Shown one piece after another: positions 1 to 9,075 of a stretch of 39,765 nt of DNA. Positions within the stretch are counted from its first letter, which is position 1, and each line of letters starts with the position of its first letter. The translations under genes were made by a program, and so were the position numbers. The notes below the pieces were generated by a model, which searched no databases, had not been told where the DNA came from, and was given only the letters and a program-made list of their open reading frames with translations. The stretch is from contig JAKQQP010000021.1 of NCBI GenBank assembly GCA_029564115.1, positions 1 through 39,765 of the forward strand, in the 5' to 3' direction. This stretch comes from Candidatus Rifleibacteriota bacterium. GTDB taxonomy: Bacteria > Riflebacteria > Ozemobacteria > Ozemobacterales > Ozemobacteraceae.

Positions 1-1149
1 ATCGTCGCCTGCCCCGGCCGATTTCTCGATCATGCCTCACATTCATACGGCAAACTGCCCCACCTTGAATACCTCGTGCTCGACGAAGCCGACCGCATGC
101 TCGACATGGGCTTTCTTCCAGATATCAGACGGGTATTGAAAGTTCTGCCGGCCAGGCAGCGCCAGACCCTGTTCTTCTCTGCGACTCTGCCGGCTCCAAT
201 CGTAACCCTGGCAAAAGACATGCTTAACAACCCCGTATCAGTAGACATCGAACGCCCGCAGATTACCGCGACCGGCATCGAACACAAAGCTTTCAAAGTT
301 CGCGATGAACTTAAACAGGATCTGCTGATCAACATTATCGATCAACACCAGATTCGCAGCGCCATCATCTTTACCCGCACCAAACACCGCGCCAAAAGAC
401 TGGCACAGTTTCTCGATCGCAAAAACGTCGCTACCGATTTCATCAATGGCAATCGCAGCCAGATGCAGCGAACCAAAGCCCTCGAAGACTTCCGCAACGG
501 CAAGGTTAGAGTGCTCGTCGCCACCGATATCGCTTCACGCGGCATTGATGTCGAAGCGGTTTCACATGTCATCAACTTCGATGTTCCCCACATTGTCGAA
601 GATTACGTCCATCGCGCCGGCCGCACTGCCAGAGCCAACATGACCGGTTATTCATACACGCTTGTTTCTGCCGGTGAAATGTACGATTTCGGCCAGATCG
701 AACGCACTATCAAAACCCGCATCGACCAGGTCAAACTCGAAAATTTCGACTACAACGCCAAACCCGAACAACAGCTTGAAGTTCCGATTGCGCAACGCAT
801 CGCCGAAATTCGTGCTTATAAAGCCGCATGTCGCGCCCGCGCAGCCGAAAAACAGGCCAGACGTACCGGCACCCCGACAACTGCCAAAACAAGCACCGGC
901 AACCACGCAAGAGTTACCGAAAAGCCAACGACACGCCAGCACGAAACCAGAAAAACCACAACTGCCGGCGAACCGACCAGACATCATACTACCGGACGAA
1001 CTACCACCAGTAGTCACACCAGTCACCAGTCCCGTCGCCCTTCTGAAAGACCTGCCCGCCAGCAAGAAACTACAAACACCGGCAATCGCGGTAATCAGCA
1101 GCGCAACGAAACCCGCAAAGACAACAGCCACCTGCCTGACATTTTTTGA
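1..1149 (+). CDS. DEAD-box ATP-dependent RNA helicase, C-terminal part (5' end outside window)
   Basis: The reading frame is open from the first base, so the N-terminus with the Q motif and Walker A lies upstream of the window. Visible motifs in fragment numbering: Ib-like CPGRFLDHA (4-12), motif II DEAD (28-31), motif III SAT (60-62), motif V-type ATDIASRGIDVE (174-185) and motif VI YVHRAGRTARA (202-212). Together these give the end of RecA domain 1 and all of RecA domain 2. The last ~105 residues are a low-complexity Thr/Arg/Gln/Lys-rich tail, typical of RhlE/CsdA-type helicases that bind structured RNA in cold adaptation, ribosome assembly or RNA decay. The family is certain. The subfamily (RhlE-like) is inferred from motif spelling and the basic tail. 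A strong terminator follows 35 nt after the stop. Confidence 0.95.
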   Translation: MVACPGRFLDHASHSYGKLPHLEYLVLDEADRMLDMGFLPDIRRVLKVLPARQRQTLFFSATLPAPIVTLAKDMLNNPVSVDIERPQITATGIEHKAFKVRDELKQDLLINIIDQHQIRSAIIFTRTKHRAKRLAQFLDRKNVATDFINGNRSQMQRTKALEDFRNGKVRVLVATDIASRGIDVEAVSHVINFDVPHIVEDYVHRAGRTARANMTGYSYTLVSAGEMYDFGQIERTIKTRIDQVKLENFDYNAKPEQQLEVPIAQRIAEIRAYKAACRARAAEKQARRTGTPTTAKTSTGNHARVTEKPTTRQHETRKTTTAGEPTRHHTTGRTTTSSHTSHQSRRPSERPARQQETTNTGNRGNQQRNETRKDNSHLPDIF

Positions 1150-1183
1150 AATAGTGGTTAGTGGCCAAATAAACAGTTAAACG

Positions 1184-1223
1184 AACAGGCCAGAGCCTCA
1201 TCGGCTCTGGCCTGTTTTTTTTT
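1184..1223 (+). terminator. Rho-independent terminator of the helicase gene
   Basis: A perfect 14-bp stem (1184-1197 with 1203-1216) with a 5-nt loop runs into nine T residues (1215-1223), just after the helicase stop. On the minus strand the same hairpin lacks a good U tract, so it mainly serves the plus-strand gene. Confidence 0.93.
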
Positions 1224-1240
1224 ACAAAAGAAAATTCTGC

Positions 1241-1256
1241 GCCAGAAAAAACTGGC
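1241..1256 (-). terminator. Weak hairpin after the DUF3999-like gene
   Basis: GCCAG/CTGGC arms (1241-1245, 1252-1256) enclose a six-base loop. On the minus strand they lie 25-40 nt after the stop at 1281 and are followed by a T-rich but interrupted stretch. The stem is only 5 bp, so it is a weak candidate; transcripts may instead end within the large hairpin at 1184-1216. Confidence 0.3.
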
Positions 1257-1280
1257 AACAAGCGTTCAAATTAACCCATT

Positions 1281-3962
1281 TCAGGAAGCGGGAGGATCGG
1301 CGGGCTTGTTTTCTTCGGGGAAAAGTTTAACGATAACCAGCAACAGCAAAAAGGTAACCAGCCCCAAAACTGCGTAAATGCCCCAGCCGCGGTCACTGAA
1401 TGCCTCTTCGATGTGTTTTCCGACCTGACTGGCGCCACTGTAATCGGCTGATTCACCAAGCTGCAGCCGCTGTGGTTCGCGAATCAACAGACTGTCTTTA
1501 ATCATTGCCAGATCATACTTCGCCGCTTTTGCCGAAGAATTACCGCCAAATATGCTGAACTCCCCGGCTTCATTGGCTTTGAAGAGCAGAGTTCTGCTCT
1601 GATAATGTGCTTTTACCGCCTTAACCTCGATCGGGCTGTTGTCGCCATGTTCGATAACCAGCCTGAATTCGGTTTCGCCCTCGGCAAACTGTTCGAGGAA
1701 CACGTTGAAGCCGCTGCTCTTTTCTTTGTTGTTAACCCAGGTGTCCGTATGAGCGACTTTCCAGCCCAGCTTGCCCGGCTTGCGAATCTCAAAGTTGATT
1801 TTGCGGCTGAATACACCCGAAGAAACCAACTCCAGGTTTTTCCATTGCTTCGAAGCAACGGGCAGCTGCACCCCGATATAAGTCTTGTTTTCATCACGTT
1901 TATAATCTGAAGAAAACTGCAGATCCAGCTCAGACACCCCGACACGTCCGGGGAAATATGGAATCTGCAGACCGTTTTTCACGAGCCTGATGCCATCAGG
2001 GTTGCTGTCTAACGCTGCTTTGAGATTCAATGACAGCTGATAAAAACCGGGAGCAGGCACCGTAAAAGTCGCAACCCATGAATATCCGGCGTCATTGAAT
2101 GGCGCACCCTGTTCAAAACCGGCAAATTCACCAGTTTTGCCGCCTGCAGTTGCCGATGCAATCGACTCAACGGCACCTGGCATGACTTTAACCGGGTCGA
2201 GTTCGCTCAAAGCATCTTCAATCATTGCCAAATCGTATTTTGGTGCTTTCGCTTCGGCATTTCCGCCCATCAACCAGAAAATTCCGGGTTCGCCGGCGAC
2301 AAAAAACAAATCGCGGGCAGAATACATGCCTTTAAAATCTTTTATTGCAAGAGGCTGATTACTGCCATGCTCGACAATCAGCCTCAGTTCCTGCTGATCA
2401 TCCGGAAACTGTGAAAGGTTGAAAACGAACTCCGCTTCTTTTTCGCTCTGGTTTACCCAGTTCAACTGACGCCACGGCTGCCAGCTCAACTGGCCGAAAT
2501 CGTGCTTTTCGAATTTGAGAGTTCGATTGAAAATGCCACCAGCTCGAAATCTGATAAATGAAGGCTTTCTGATGCCATCGCTGAATTTTATTATGTACAG
2601 CGAACGGTTACCCGCTTTTTCATATTCTTCAACGACTTGAATATCGATTTCACGCCGTTCCATGCCGCCTGTAAAATACGGAATCTGCACCTCGTCTTTA
2701 ACAATGCGCAAAGCGGCCTGGTGCGGGTCGAGGCTGATCGCCGCATTAGTCACCAGTTGATAAAACCCGGCCTTTTCGATCACAAACGGCGCTTGCCAGC
2801 TGTAACCATCAGCATTGAACGGGCCGCCCCGGGCCGAATAATTTTTGAGAACGCTCTCAGCCTGCCAGTCAGGGTTCTCGACAGCAGCGGCAAAACTCAA
2901 CGCTGTGCCACTGCCGGCATTATTGCTGACCGGATTTTCTGCCACTTTTACCTGCTGTTCATGGCCTGTCTGCAAGGTATAAGTTCCTTCCTGGTCGGCA
3001 ACAAAAAGCAGACGAGGCAACTGAACCCTGATTCTGACCTGTTCGATCTGCCCGAAAAATTCATTCGAGCGCATACGCAGGAGCATTACCCGCTGATTCC
3101 AGATGCGCGGGTAGCTGATCAGCAGTTTTTGCGGCTCTTCACCAAAAGCATCGACCCGACCGCCATCGACAGGTATGAATTCTCGCTGCCCCAGATTCAG
3201 CTTTTCACGGCCAGTCTGCCAGTCGCCTTTGAACTGAGCTGAAGTAAGCACCTCGATCTCTTCGAAGCGCAAGCCAGAGCCGGGCAGAAAGATTCTTGCT
3301 TCAAGACCGTCTTCTGTAGTTGACTGTTCAACTTTTGTCGTCAGGAAAACAGATTCATAGTCGCTGCCGGTTTTTCTGCCGGTTGCTTCAACTGATTGCA
3401 CAAAAATAGCAGTCTGCTTAAAATGGCGATCAAAACCGGAAAAATAACATCTGACACGGTCATAAGCCGCCTCTGCGAAAGTTACAACGGCGCCCGAGCC
3501 GGCGCCACGAGGGCTAAGCAGACTTCCGGTGGCGATGGTTTGCCAGACACCGTCGTAGCTTGCCTCGATATCGACTTTGCCGGTAAAATTTGCTGCATTC
3601 ACAAAAAAACTTAGAGAATCAAAAAAATAATCAGGCGGCAGGCTGGCTTCCCAGAGGATGCGCCCGTCATCGAGCAGCGTTTCTTTTTCGGCATTAAGAC
3701 TCATCGTTTGCGCTTCACCGCTGCTGCGCATATAAAGCTCAAACGCACGCTTATTGCCATCTGGCCCGATCAATACCAGATCGAGTCTGTCATTGTCGCG
3801 AGCACGGTGAAGTTCTGGCAGCAGAACAGAGTCGACCAACCCCTTTTTATCTACCTGAACCGTTGCCGCGCTCATCCAGTTCTCAGTGGCTGTGGCAGTT
3901 GCCACAGCCACGACAAAAACGACGATAAAAAGCCAGAAAGCCCTATTTATTTTCATTTGCAT
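1281..3962 (-). CDS. DUF3999-like membrane-anchored protein with internal duplication
   Basis: 893 residues. An N-terminal signal peptide or anchor (about 5-26) precedes a large beta-rich extracytoplasmic part, then a single C-terminal TM helix (about 861-880) and a short cytosolic tail. The N-terminal 30-200 region and the type I topology resemble DUF3999. The neighbour is a DUF2339 protein, a pairing I know from other bacteria; function is unknown. Two clear tandem units occupy about 379-590 and 619-830: PFNADGYSW/PFNDAGYSW, QIPYFTGG/QIPYFPGR, RLIVEHGSN/RLVIEHGDN and KYDLAMIEDAL/KYDLAMIKDSL match at a constant 240-residue offset. A weaker third unit may lie at 140-350. The usual family length, from memory, is about half this. 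The gene overlaps the end of the DUF2339 gene. GGGGG fits the ATG at 3956 (third codon) better than that at 3962, so the start may be 6 nt later. Confidence 0.8.
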   Translation of the reverse strand: MQMKINRAFWLFIVVFVVAVATATATENWMSAATVQVDKKGLVDSVLLPELHRARDNDRLDLVLIGPDGNKRAFELYMRSSGEAQTMSLNAEKETLLDDGRILWEASLPPDYFFDSLSFFVNAANFTGKVDIEASYDGVWQTIATGSLLSPRGAGSGAVVTFAEAAYDRVRCYFSGFDRHFKQTAIFVQSVEATGRKTGSDYESVFLTTKVEQSTTEDGLEARIFLPGSGLRFEEIEVLTSAQFKGDWQTGREKLNLGQREFIPVDGGRVDAFGEEPQKLLISYPRIWNQRVMLLRMRSNEFFGQIEQVRIRVQLPRLLFVADQEGTYTLQTGHEQQVKVAENPVSNNAGSGTALSFAAAVENPDWQAESVLKNYSARGGPFNADGYSWQAPFVIEKAGFYQLVTNAAISLDPHQAALRIVKDEVQIPYFTGGMERREIDIQVVEEYEKAGNRSLYIIKFSDGIRKPSFIRFRAGGIFNRTLKFEKHDFGQLSWQPWRQLNWVNQSEKEAEFVFNLSQFPDDQQELRLIVEHGSNQPLAIKDFKGMYSARDLFFVAGEPGIFWLMGGNAEAKAPKYDLAMIEDALSELDPVKVMPGAVESIASATAGGKTGEFAGFEQGAPFNDAGYSWVATFTVPAPGFYQLSLNLKAALDSNPDGIRLVKNGLQIPYFPGRVGVSELDLQFSSDYKRDENKTYIGVQLPVASKQWKNLELVSSGVFSRKINFEIRKPGKLGWKVAHTDTWVNNKEKSSGFNVFLEQFAEGETEFRLVIEHGDNSPIEVKAVKAHYQSRTLLFKANEAGEFSIFGGNSSAKAAKYDLAMIKDSLLIREPQRLQLGESADYSGASQVGKHIEEAFSDRGWGIYAVLGLVTFLLLLVIVKLFPEENKPADPPAS

Positions 3963-6900
3963 TTACCCCCGACCTGGAAAGAAAGCGTTGATATAAATAC
4001 GAAACAAGCATCATCACGATCGCCAGCCCGATAAACGAAGCAACCCGATAAAGCTGCCCCAGCGACCAGAGATCTTTGAGAAAAATTTTGCCCGAAGTGA
4101 TCAGAACCAGCAGCAACGCAGCCTGACGCGCCCGCACCTGGTTCCATTTTATACCGGCAGCCAGCAGCCCGATCGCGTAAACCAGCCAGCCAAGACTGTA
4201 ACCGAGCTGATGCGAGAGACTACCACGGGTAAGAAAGCTGAAGGCCCTTTCCCGCTGCCCAAACACACTGGCAATTTCAACATTCAAGACATAAAAAATC
4301 ATCACTGCCAGCATCGACGCAAAGAGCGGCTGAGAACCAACGACAGACAGAGGCCAGCGCTCATCCTGTCGGCGGCGGGTCAGCCATACGAGAACACCGA
4401 TAGCAAAAACGAACAGGGCTGTCGGCCTGTTGAACAAAGGTGCCATGGCACCAAAATCGACGCTGAATCTGAGCGGAAACAGCATGGTTCTGATCAAACC
4501 GAGAGACAGCAGAACCAGGCCAGCAATTCGGAAAGGTCTGTCGAGGCGCCTCGGCCAGACCAGCATGGCCAGACCATAGATTATCCAGCCGGCGGCTGAA
4601 GCCACTGCCATCGAGGCGGTTTTTGCCTGAAAAAGGTCAAGAGGCTGCCCAGCCTGAAAAATGGTCGCTTTTATGACTTTAAGTGCCAGGAAACCGGTTA
4701 TCAGCAGCATGGTGAGGAAAAAGTTCTTGATGCTGACTGACGTTTCCCCCCAGGGTTCGCTGAGAAACAGATACAGCAAAATGAGAATGATCGGCAGATA
4801 AGCCATCAGGCCGAGGTTGAACAGAGGCGCCATGGCTGCAACCGCATAGCCATACCTGAACGGGAAGGCGATCAGCCAGAGTACCCCAAGCACGAGCAGG
4901 CACAGCCCGAAAACTCTGATGGCAGGGTGCAGATTCTGACGGCGCCACAGTATAGCCCCAAACAGAGCCCACAGCGAAGTATACACGAGAGAGTGCAAAA
5001 TATTGCCATGAACCGGGATGAACCTGATCGCCGGGCCAGCCTCGACATGCGAACCGGCAAATACATCGGCAACGACCAGATTGACAAGATAAAACCCCGA
5101 CAATACGGCAATCCAGGTAAAATAATTACCGATACTCCAGCGGCCCAGTCGATCGTCAGGGTATGGTGCCAGCCGCACCGCTGCAAACATCGCCAGCACC
5201 GCCAGCAGAGTAGACATTACCGCCGGGTTCAAAATAATGATGCTTTCGGGCCCCTTCATCTGAGGCAGCCATGAGAGCAACAGATAGAACCCAACAGGCG
5301 CCATGACGGCAGCAGTGCGACGCAGACCGTTGTGTTCCACCCTGTGATTCAGCCAAAGCAGTGCCAGCGATTCAAGAATCAGAACCAGGCCAAGCCAGCC
5401 TGTTTCTAATAACAGAAAGGGTGAAAGAGAAACATAAAACAGAAGTGTGCCGCCGTGACAGGCAAGAACAGAGTTGCGCTCAGGTCTGCCGGTAAGCTGC
5501 TGCACAAGACGGGCTACAGCCGGCAGTTTTAAACAGGCAAGCACGACCGGCAGCCAGCCCGAAATTTCGCGGGCCCAGATCTGATCGGCAGCATAAACAA
5601 AGAAGACTGCCTGCCCAAGTTCGAACAAAGACCAGCTCATCCAGATTTTTCGGGTTTGCGAAAAGTCTTTCAGAACCAGAAACGGCAAAACCAGAGAGAT
5701 AACAAGAAGCGCCCCTGACCATAACATCGAAACGAATGGCTGCCCAACAGAGGCCAGGTCGGGTTTCAACGCCCAGAAGCCCTGGGCAACAGCAGCACCG
5801 ATAAGGCTTATGGCACCCATATACTCAAATTTCAGGCGTTTGCAGAGCGTCAAAGATATGGTCAGAAAACAGACCAGCGTCAACATGCCAGGGTTGGCCT
5901 CGATCGCGCCGGGCATAGAAAAGGCAAGCGCGAGAAGTACAAAAATGCCCATGATTGGTGCCGAAGCCATCCATTCGGTCAGCAGCGGGCTGGATTCGGC
6001 TTTATTGGTCAGTTCAGGGTTCAGTTTCAGTGCCGCGCCCCATTCTGCAACTTTGGCGAGACAATAAACAGTGGCCAGCACCACAAGAACCCCTGCCAGC
6101 AGCAAAAAACCATAAAAAGACAGTGGCAGCACGATCATACTGCCGGCTGTCAGCCAGATAAAGGCCGCAACGACGAGAATGACCGTTGTAATGAACAATT
6201 GAGGCAGAGCGCCAAACAATAGACTGACAAAAATCCCGACAAGCTGCAAGCCGATAGCCAGAGGCCAGAAAAGAAAATTCATCTGGGGAGTTATTATCAG
6301 AGTCAGCAACAAAAGGCCGGCAACAGCAACCGGAAACACTCTGAACCAGGTGAGAAAGCGGTTACTCAGACCATTGCGATGAATAAGCAGAACCGGGCCG
6401 GCACCACCGGCCAGACCATAGATAAAAAACGCCAGAAAGGCCCAGTGCGAGCTTTGAGCATTGAATCTGGTCAGAGTCCAGAATGCGGCCACGACGAAGG
6501 TTATGGCCGCATAGGGCACCACCATTTCATACCAGCCGGGGTTGCGGTATGCCAGCAGCATGGCGATGGTGACCGCCGCTGCCATCATTGCCATAGGAGC
6601 GCTCGAAGAATAGCCCAAAACTACCAGTGCCGCCACAAGAACCATGCCGGCGAAAAGCAGGCGACCGGTCCAGCGAACTGAAGTGCTGACCAGAGGCTCT
6701 GCTTTAAGAAGGTCGAGGAATACTGCAAACAAAGCAAGGTTCGCAGCCCAGGCCACGAAGATGTCTATTCCCTCGGGGGCAGTTGAAGCCAGAAAGGTTC
6801 CGCAAGCCAGCGACAGCATTGTGCCGGCTGCCGAAAAAAGCAGCAGTGCATTCGATTCGAGTCTTTTGATTACCTGGTAAATACCGACATTAACCATGGC

Positions 6901-8025
6901 CAGGTAGGCGAACAGCGATACCACCCCACCCTGCCCGGTAGAAACCAGCAAAGGAGTAATGTAGGCACCGATGCCACCAAGAACCGAAATTGAGACACCG
7001 CGGTGAAAAACCGCCAGAACGAATGCGGCCGCTGAAACTGTCGCCAGCGAAATGAAACCGGCCGGCTTCGGCAGGTATTCATAATAAAGCGTTGCCGCAA
7101 AAAATACAGAGTAGAGAACACCGATACCACCGGCAGCGAAGGTCTGGCGCATCGTGTCGTAGCGACCACGTTCAAATCTGAACGAACCGCCAATCAGGCC
7201 AAGCCCGACAATGGCACCGACAACCAGGCGCATTACCGGCGAAATCAGATTTTTATCGATAGAATATTTGACGAAAAAGCCGGCACCGATAAAAAGTGCG
7301 ATGCCGCCCAGCCAGGCAAAAAGCATGGCTCCGGTGAATTGTTCCCAGTCGACGCTTGCTTTAAAACGCCGCCAGCTTTCGCCCCAGTCGTCACCACCCG
7401 GTTTTTCAGGGTCGCGAGGGCCACCCGACCCACCGGTTGCAGCTTCGGCTGCACTGTCGTCTTTTGCGGGTTGCCGATCTGTTTTTGCAAATGCTTCTTC
7501 TTTAGGGCCGGTCGAATCAGATACTTCAGGCTTATTGGCAGCCTTGTCGGTCGGTTGCGAAAACTTTGCAGCCGCCGTTTTTTTGGTTGAATCGCCGGTT
7601 GCTTTTTTTGTTTTGGCAGCTTTGAGCCATTCGTATGCGGCTTTGTCTTCTTCGCCTTCAGGTTCTGAAGGTGTTTTAACGATAGGCTTTCCGGGCTGCT
7701 CAAAACTGAGAGAACCGAATTCGTTTTCTGGTTTGGGGGCTGATGAAGGCTGAGTTTGCGCATCAACTGCAACAGTGTCGCCAGGAGTTTTTTGGACAGC
7801 GGTGTCTTCACGGGCTACAACAGATTCTGAAGGTTTGGGCGTCGTGACGACCGAATCTCGCGCTTCGTATTTTTCGACCCGTTTCTTCAATACGCTGACT
7901 TTGTCGTTTAAAAGTCTGACTCTGGTTTCGAGTTCACCAATTTTTTCTTCGAGTTGTGTTTTTATCTGGGTAACCCGACTGGCTACAAAGTAGGTAATCA
8001 AAACAAAAAAAAGAAATTCCAACAT
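3943..8025 (-). CDS. DUF2339 polytopic membrane protein
   Basis: 1360 residues. An N-terminal hydrophobic segment (1-18) leads into a heptad-rich coiled coil (about 20-56) and a Pro/Glu/Lys/Thr-rich linker (about 57-225). From about residue 230 there is a very long series of hydrophobic helices, roughly 30 or more, reaching the C-terminus. The first membrane segment, with GGIALFIGAGFFVKYS, is the typical DUF2339 entry motif, and the length suits the larger members of that family. Function is unknown; it is an inner-membrane protein probably working with the downstream DUF3999-like protein, whose start overlaps its last 20 nt. The start ATG at 8025 has AGGAGAG about 9 nt upstream. Its own promoter must lie in 8026-8350, but no convincing -35/-10 pair was found. 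Confidence 0.9.
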   Translation of the reverse strand: MLEFLFFVLITYFVASRVTQIKTQLEEKIGELETRVRLLNDKVSVLKKRVEKYEARDSVVTTPKPSESVVAREDTAVQKTPGDTVAVDAQTQPSSAPKPENEFGSLSFEQPGKPIVKTPSEPEGEEDKAAYEWLKAAKTKKATGDSTKKTAAAKFSQPTDKAANKPEVSDSTGPKEEAFAKTDRQPAKDDSAAEAATGGSGGPRDPEKPGGDDWGESWRRFKASVDWEQFTGAMLFAWLGGIALFIGAGFFVKYSIDKNLISPVMRLVVGAIVGLGLIGGSFRFERGRYDTMRQTFAAGGIGVLYSVFFAATLYYEYLPKPAGFISLATVSAAAFVLAVFHRGVSISVLGGIGAYITPLLVSTGQGGVVSLFAYLAMVNVGIYQVIKRLESNALLLFSAAGTMLSLACGTFLASTAPEGIDIFVAWAANLALFAVFLDLLKAEPLVSTSVRWTGRLLFAGMVLVAALVVLGYSSSAPMAMMAAAVTIAMLLAYRNPGWYEMVVPYAAITFVVAAFWTLTRFNAQSSHWAFLAFFIYGLAGGAGPVLLIHRNGLSNRFLTWFRVFPVAVAGLLLLTLIITPQMNFLFWPLAIGLQLVGIFVSLLFGALPQLFITTVILVVAAFIWLTAGSMIVLPLSFYGFLLLAGVLVVLATVYCLAKVAEWGAALKLNPELTNKAESSPLLTEWMASAPIMGIFVLLALAFSMPGAIEANPGMLTLVCFLTISLTLCKRLKFEYMGAISLIGAAVAQGFWALKPDLASVGQPFVSMLWSGALLVISLVLPFLVLKDFSQTRKIWMSWSLFELGQAVFFVYAADQIWAREISGWLPVVLACLKLPAVARLVQQLTGRPERNSVLACHGGTLLFYVSLSPFLLLETGWLGLVLILESLALLWLNHRVEHNGLRRTAAVMAPVGFYLLLSWLPQMKGPESIIILNPAVMSTLLAVLAMFAAVRLAPYPDDRLGRWSIGNYFTWIAVLSGFYLVNLVVADVFAGSHVEAGPAIRFIPVHGNILHSLVYTSLWALFGAILWRRQNLHPAIRVFGLCLLVLGVLWLIAFPFRYGYAVAAMAPLFNLGLMAYLPIILILLYLFLSEPWGETSVSIKNFFLTMLLITGFLALKVIKATIFQAGQPLDLFQAKTASMAVASAAGWIIYGLAMLVWPRRLDRPFRIAGLVLLSLGLIRTMLFPLRFSVDFGAMAPLFNRPTALFVFAIGVLVWLTRRRQDERWPLSVVGSQPLFASMLAVMIFYVLNVEIASVFGQRERAFSFLTRGSLSHQLGYSLGWLVYAIGLLAAGIKWNQVRARQAALLLVLITSGKIFLKDLWSLGQLYRVASFIGLAIVMMLVSYLYQRFLSRSGVNANENK

Positions 8026-8350
8026 GATCAGCTCTCTCCTGACCTGACGGTATATAGCTTCTTTAAAACGCAGTTCCGATATTTAAACAGAATTCTAACA
8101 CAGAATTGCGCAAATGACCGCAAAAGAATCTTCTGATCACAGCGATCGCATTAAACATTGTGTATTGTAATAAATTGCTTCCCTTGGGGTAATTGCGGGC
8201 AATGACGCGATCAGAAATTTCGTCATTCCGTTCGCAGAACTGGTATTCATTAATTAAAAAGTCTGCCCTGTTCTTCTGCCCACGACAAAAAAACTTTTTC
8301 TATCTCAAAAATGGTGTATTTCGGCTGGTCGATCGTTGCGATCCCGTGTA
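8026..8350. other. Intergenic stretch between the DUF2339 gene and the RRM gene terminator
   Basis: No credible ORF. It should contain the promoter of the leftward DUF2339 gene; TATATA (about 8050-8055) and TAGAAT (about 8092-8097, on the minus strand) are possible -10 boxes without good partners. An inverted pair AATGACG/CGTCATT (8201-8207 and 8221-8227) might be a decayed REP-like or operator dyad. Nothing else was recognised. Confidence 0.5.
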
Positions 8351-8385
8351 AATAAAACCGCCGCAACCCGAGGGTTGCGGCGGTT
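8351..8385 (-). terminator. Rho-independent terminator of the RRM protein gene
   Basis: A 14-bp perfect inverted repeat (8356-8369 with 8372-8385), effectively a 13-bp stem with a CGAG-type loop, is followed on the minus strand by TTTTATT. It begins 22 nt after the RRM stop codon. Confidence 0.92.
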
Positions 8386-8406
8386 AATCAGCTTCTAAGG
8401 TTTAAA

Positions 8407-8682
8407 TTAGTAGCGTGAGGGTCTGCGAGCGGGGCGATCTTCGCGGGGTTTGGCTTCGTTAACTTTGAGGCCGCGACCGTTGATTTCTTTATTGTTCAGC
8501 TCGGCAATTGCCTTTTCAGCGTCAGTCTTTGAGGGCATTTCAACAAAGCCGAAGCCTTTAGAGCGATTGGTTTCGCGTTCAATGATAACATTGGCGCTGG
8601 TAACTTCGCCGTAAGGGGCAAAAAGTTCTTCGAGTTCGGCATCACGAACGCTGTAGGGCAGGTTTCCGACGTAAATCTTCAT
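8407..8682 (-). CDS. Small RRM-domain RNA-binding protein
   Basis: 91 residues, almost entirely one RNA recognition motif. RNP2 is KIYVGNLPY at 2-10 and RNP1 is KGFGFVEM near 43-50. A short basic Arg/Pro tail ends RPARRPSRY. Such stand-alone Rbp proteins (known from cyanobacteria and many other lineages) bind single-stranded RNA, often after cold shock. A GTG (8685) immediately precedes the ATG (8682). The SD sequence AGGAGA is 7 nt from the GTG and 10 nt from the ATG, so the start could be either; ATG is chosen because family members begin with M-x-IYVGN. It is monocistronic, with a candidate promoter at 8771-8800 and a strong terminator. Its ~80-nt leader holds two copies of TATCCCGG 21 bp apart. 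Confidence 0.95.
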   Translation of the reverse strand: MKIYVGNLPYSVRDAELEELFAPYGEVTSANVIIERETNRSKGFGFVEMPSKTDAEKAIAELNNKEINGRGLKVNEAKPREDRPARRPSRY

Positions 8683-8722
8683 CACAAATAGTTCTCCTAA
8701 GAAATTTCACACTTACTCACTC

Positions 8723-8751
8723 TATCCCGGAGAATCTTTGTGGTATCCCGG
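8723..8751. promoter_or_regulatory. Paired direct repeats in the RRM gene leader
   Basis: The octamer TATCCCGG occurs at 8723-8730 and 8744-8751, a 21-bp phase (two helical turns). Both copies lie between the candidate promoter and the RRM start. They could be a protein-binding operator or, in the mRNA, paired sites for autoregulation by an RNA-binding protein. Function is inferred only. Confidence 0.35.
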
Positions 8752-8770
8752 TCAATATCGTTCATAATTG

Positions 8771-8800
8771 CGTATAATTATATTAACAGATTCCTGGCAA
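8771..8800 (-). promoter_or_regulatory. Candidate sigma70-type promoter for the RRM gene
   Basis: On the minus strand, TTGCCA (8795-8800) and TATACG (8771-8776) are 18 bp apart. An alternative -10, TATAAT, overlaps just upstream at 8777-8782. The inferred start near 8764 gives a leader of about 80 nt. The match is reasonable but untested. Confidence 0.45.
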
Positions 8801-8901
8801 AATGACAAGAGAAATTTAGTTTTTTTTTATCATAACCTTGCATTAATTGCCGACTTGGCGAAGGTAACGGAAATCATCGAAACAGTCAGATAATTCAACA
8901 T

Positions 8902-8934
8902 AAAAAGCGACGAAGTTCAGCCATATCGCTTTTT
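8902..8934 (-). terminator. Hairpin with T-run, possible orphan terminator
   Basis: Arms AAAAAGCGA (8902-8910) and TCGCTTTTT (8926-8934) form a 9-bp stem with a 15-nt loop. It sits immediately downstream, on the minus strand, of a 28-bp block also found before the terminator at 9784-9822. No leftward gene ends here now, so it may be a relic. Confidence 0.4.
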
Positions 8935-8938
8935 TCGC

Positions 8939-8966
8939 CTTAAATCAGCAAATTTGTTGATTATTC
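8939..8966. repeat. 28-bp dyad-containing repeat, copy A
   Basis: It matches copy B (9827-9854) at 25 of 28 positions. The core is an imperfect 20-bp palindrome (AATCAGCAAA facing TTTGTTGATT, one mismatch per arm pair). Its flank TTCTAAGGTTT also matches the RRM gene's 3' flank (8391-8403), which looks like the same sequence lacking a ~14-nt centre. Confidence 0.65.
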
Positions 8967-9047
8967 TAAGGTTTGGTTGATCGCTAACCAAATAAAATTC
9001 TGCGAATTATTGATTAAACCACATTTTGCTGTTTTTTCAGCACAATT

Positions 9048-9075
9048 TTGCAGCACAAAAACTTTGTGATATAAT
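9048..9075 (+). promoter_or_regulatory. Candidate sigma70-type promoter for the thioesterase gene
   Basis: TTGCAG (9048-9053), a 16-bp spacer and a consensus TATAAT (9070-9075). The expected start near 9082 leaves a ~205-nt leader before the thioesterase ATG. That leader contains no stable ORF apart from a 5-codon one at 9083. Confidence 0.5.

Noticed and set aside
7245..7811. Long overlapping ORFs in the N-terminal linker region of the DUF2339 gene (both strands)
   Set aside because: The Pro/Glu/Lys/Thr-rich linker codons leave other frames open by chance; none has an SD or recognisable product.
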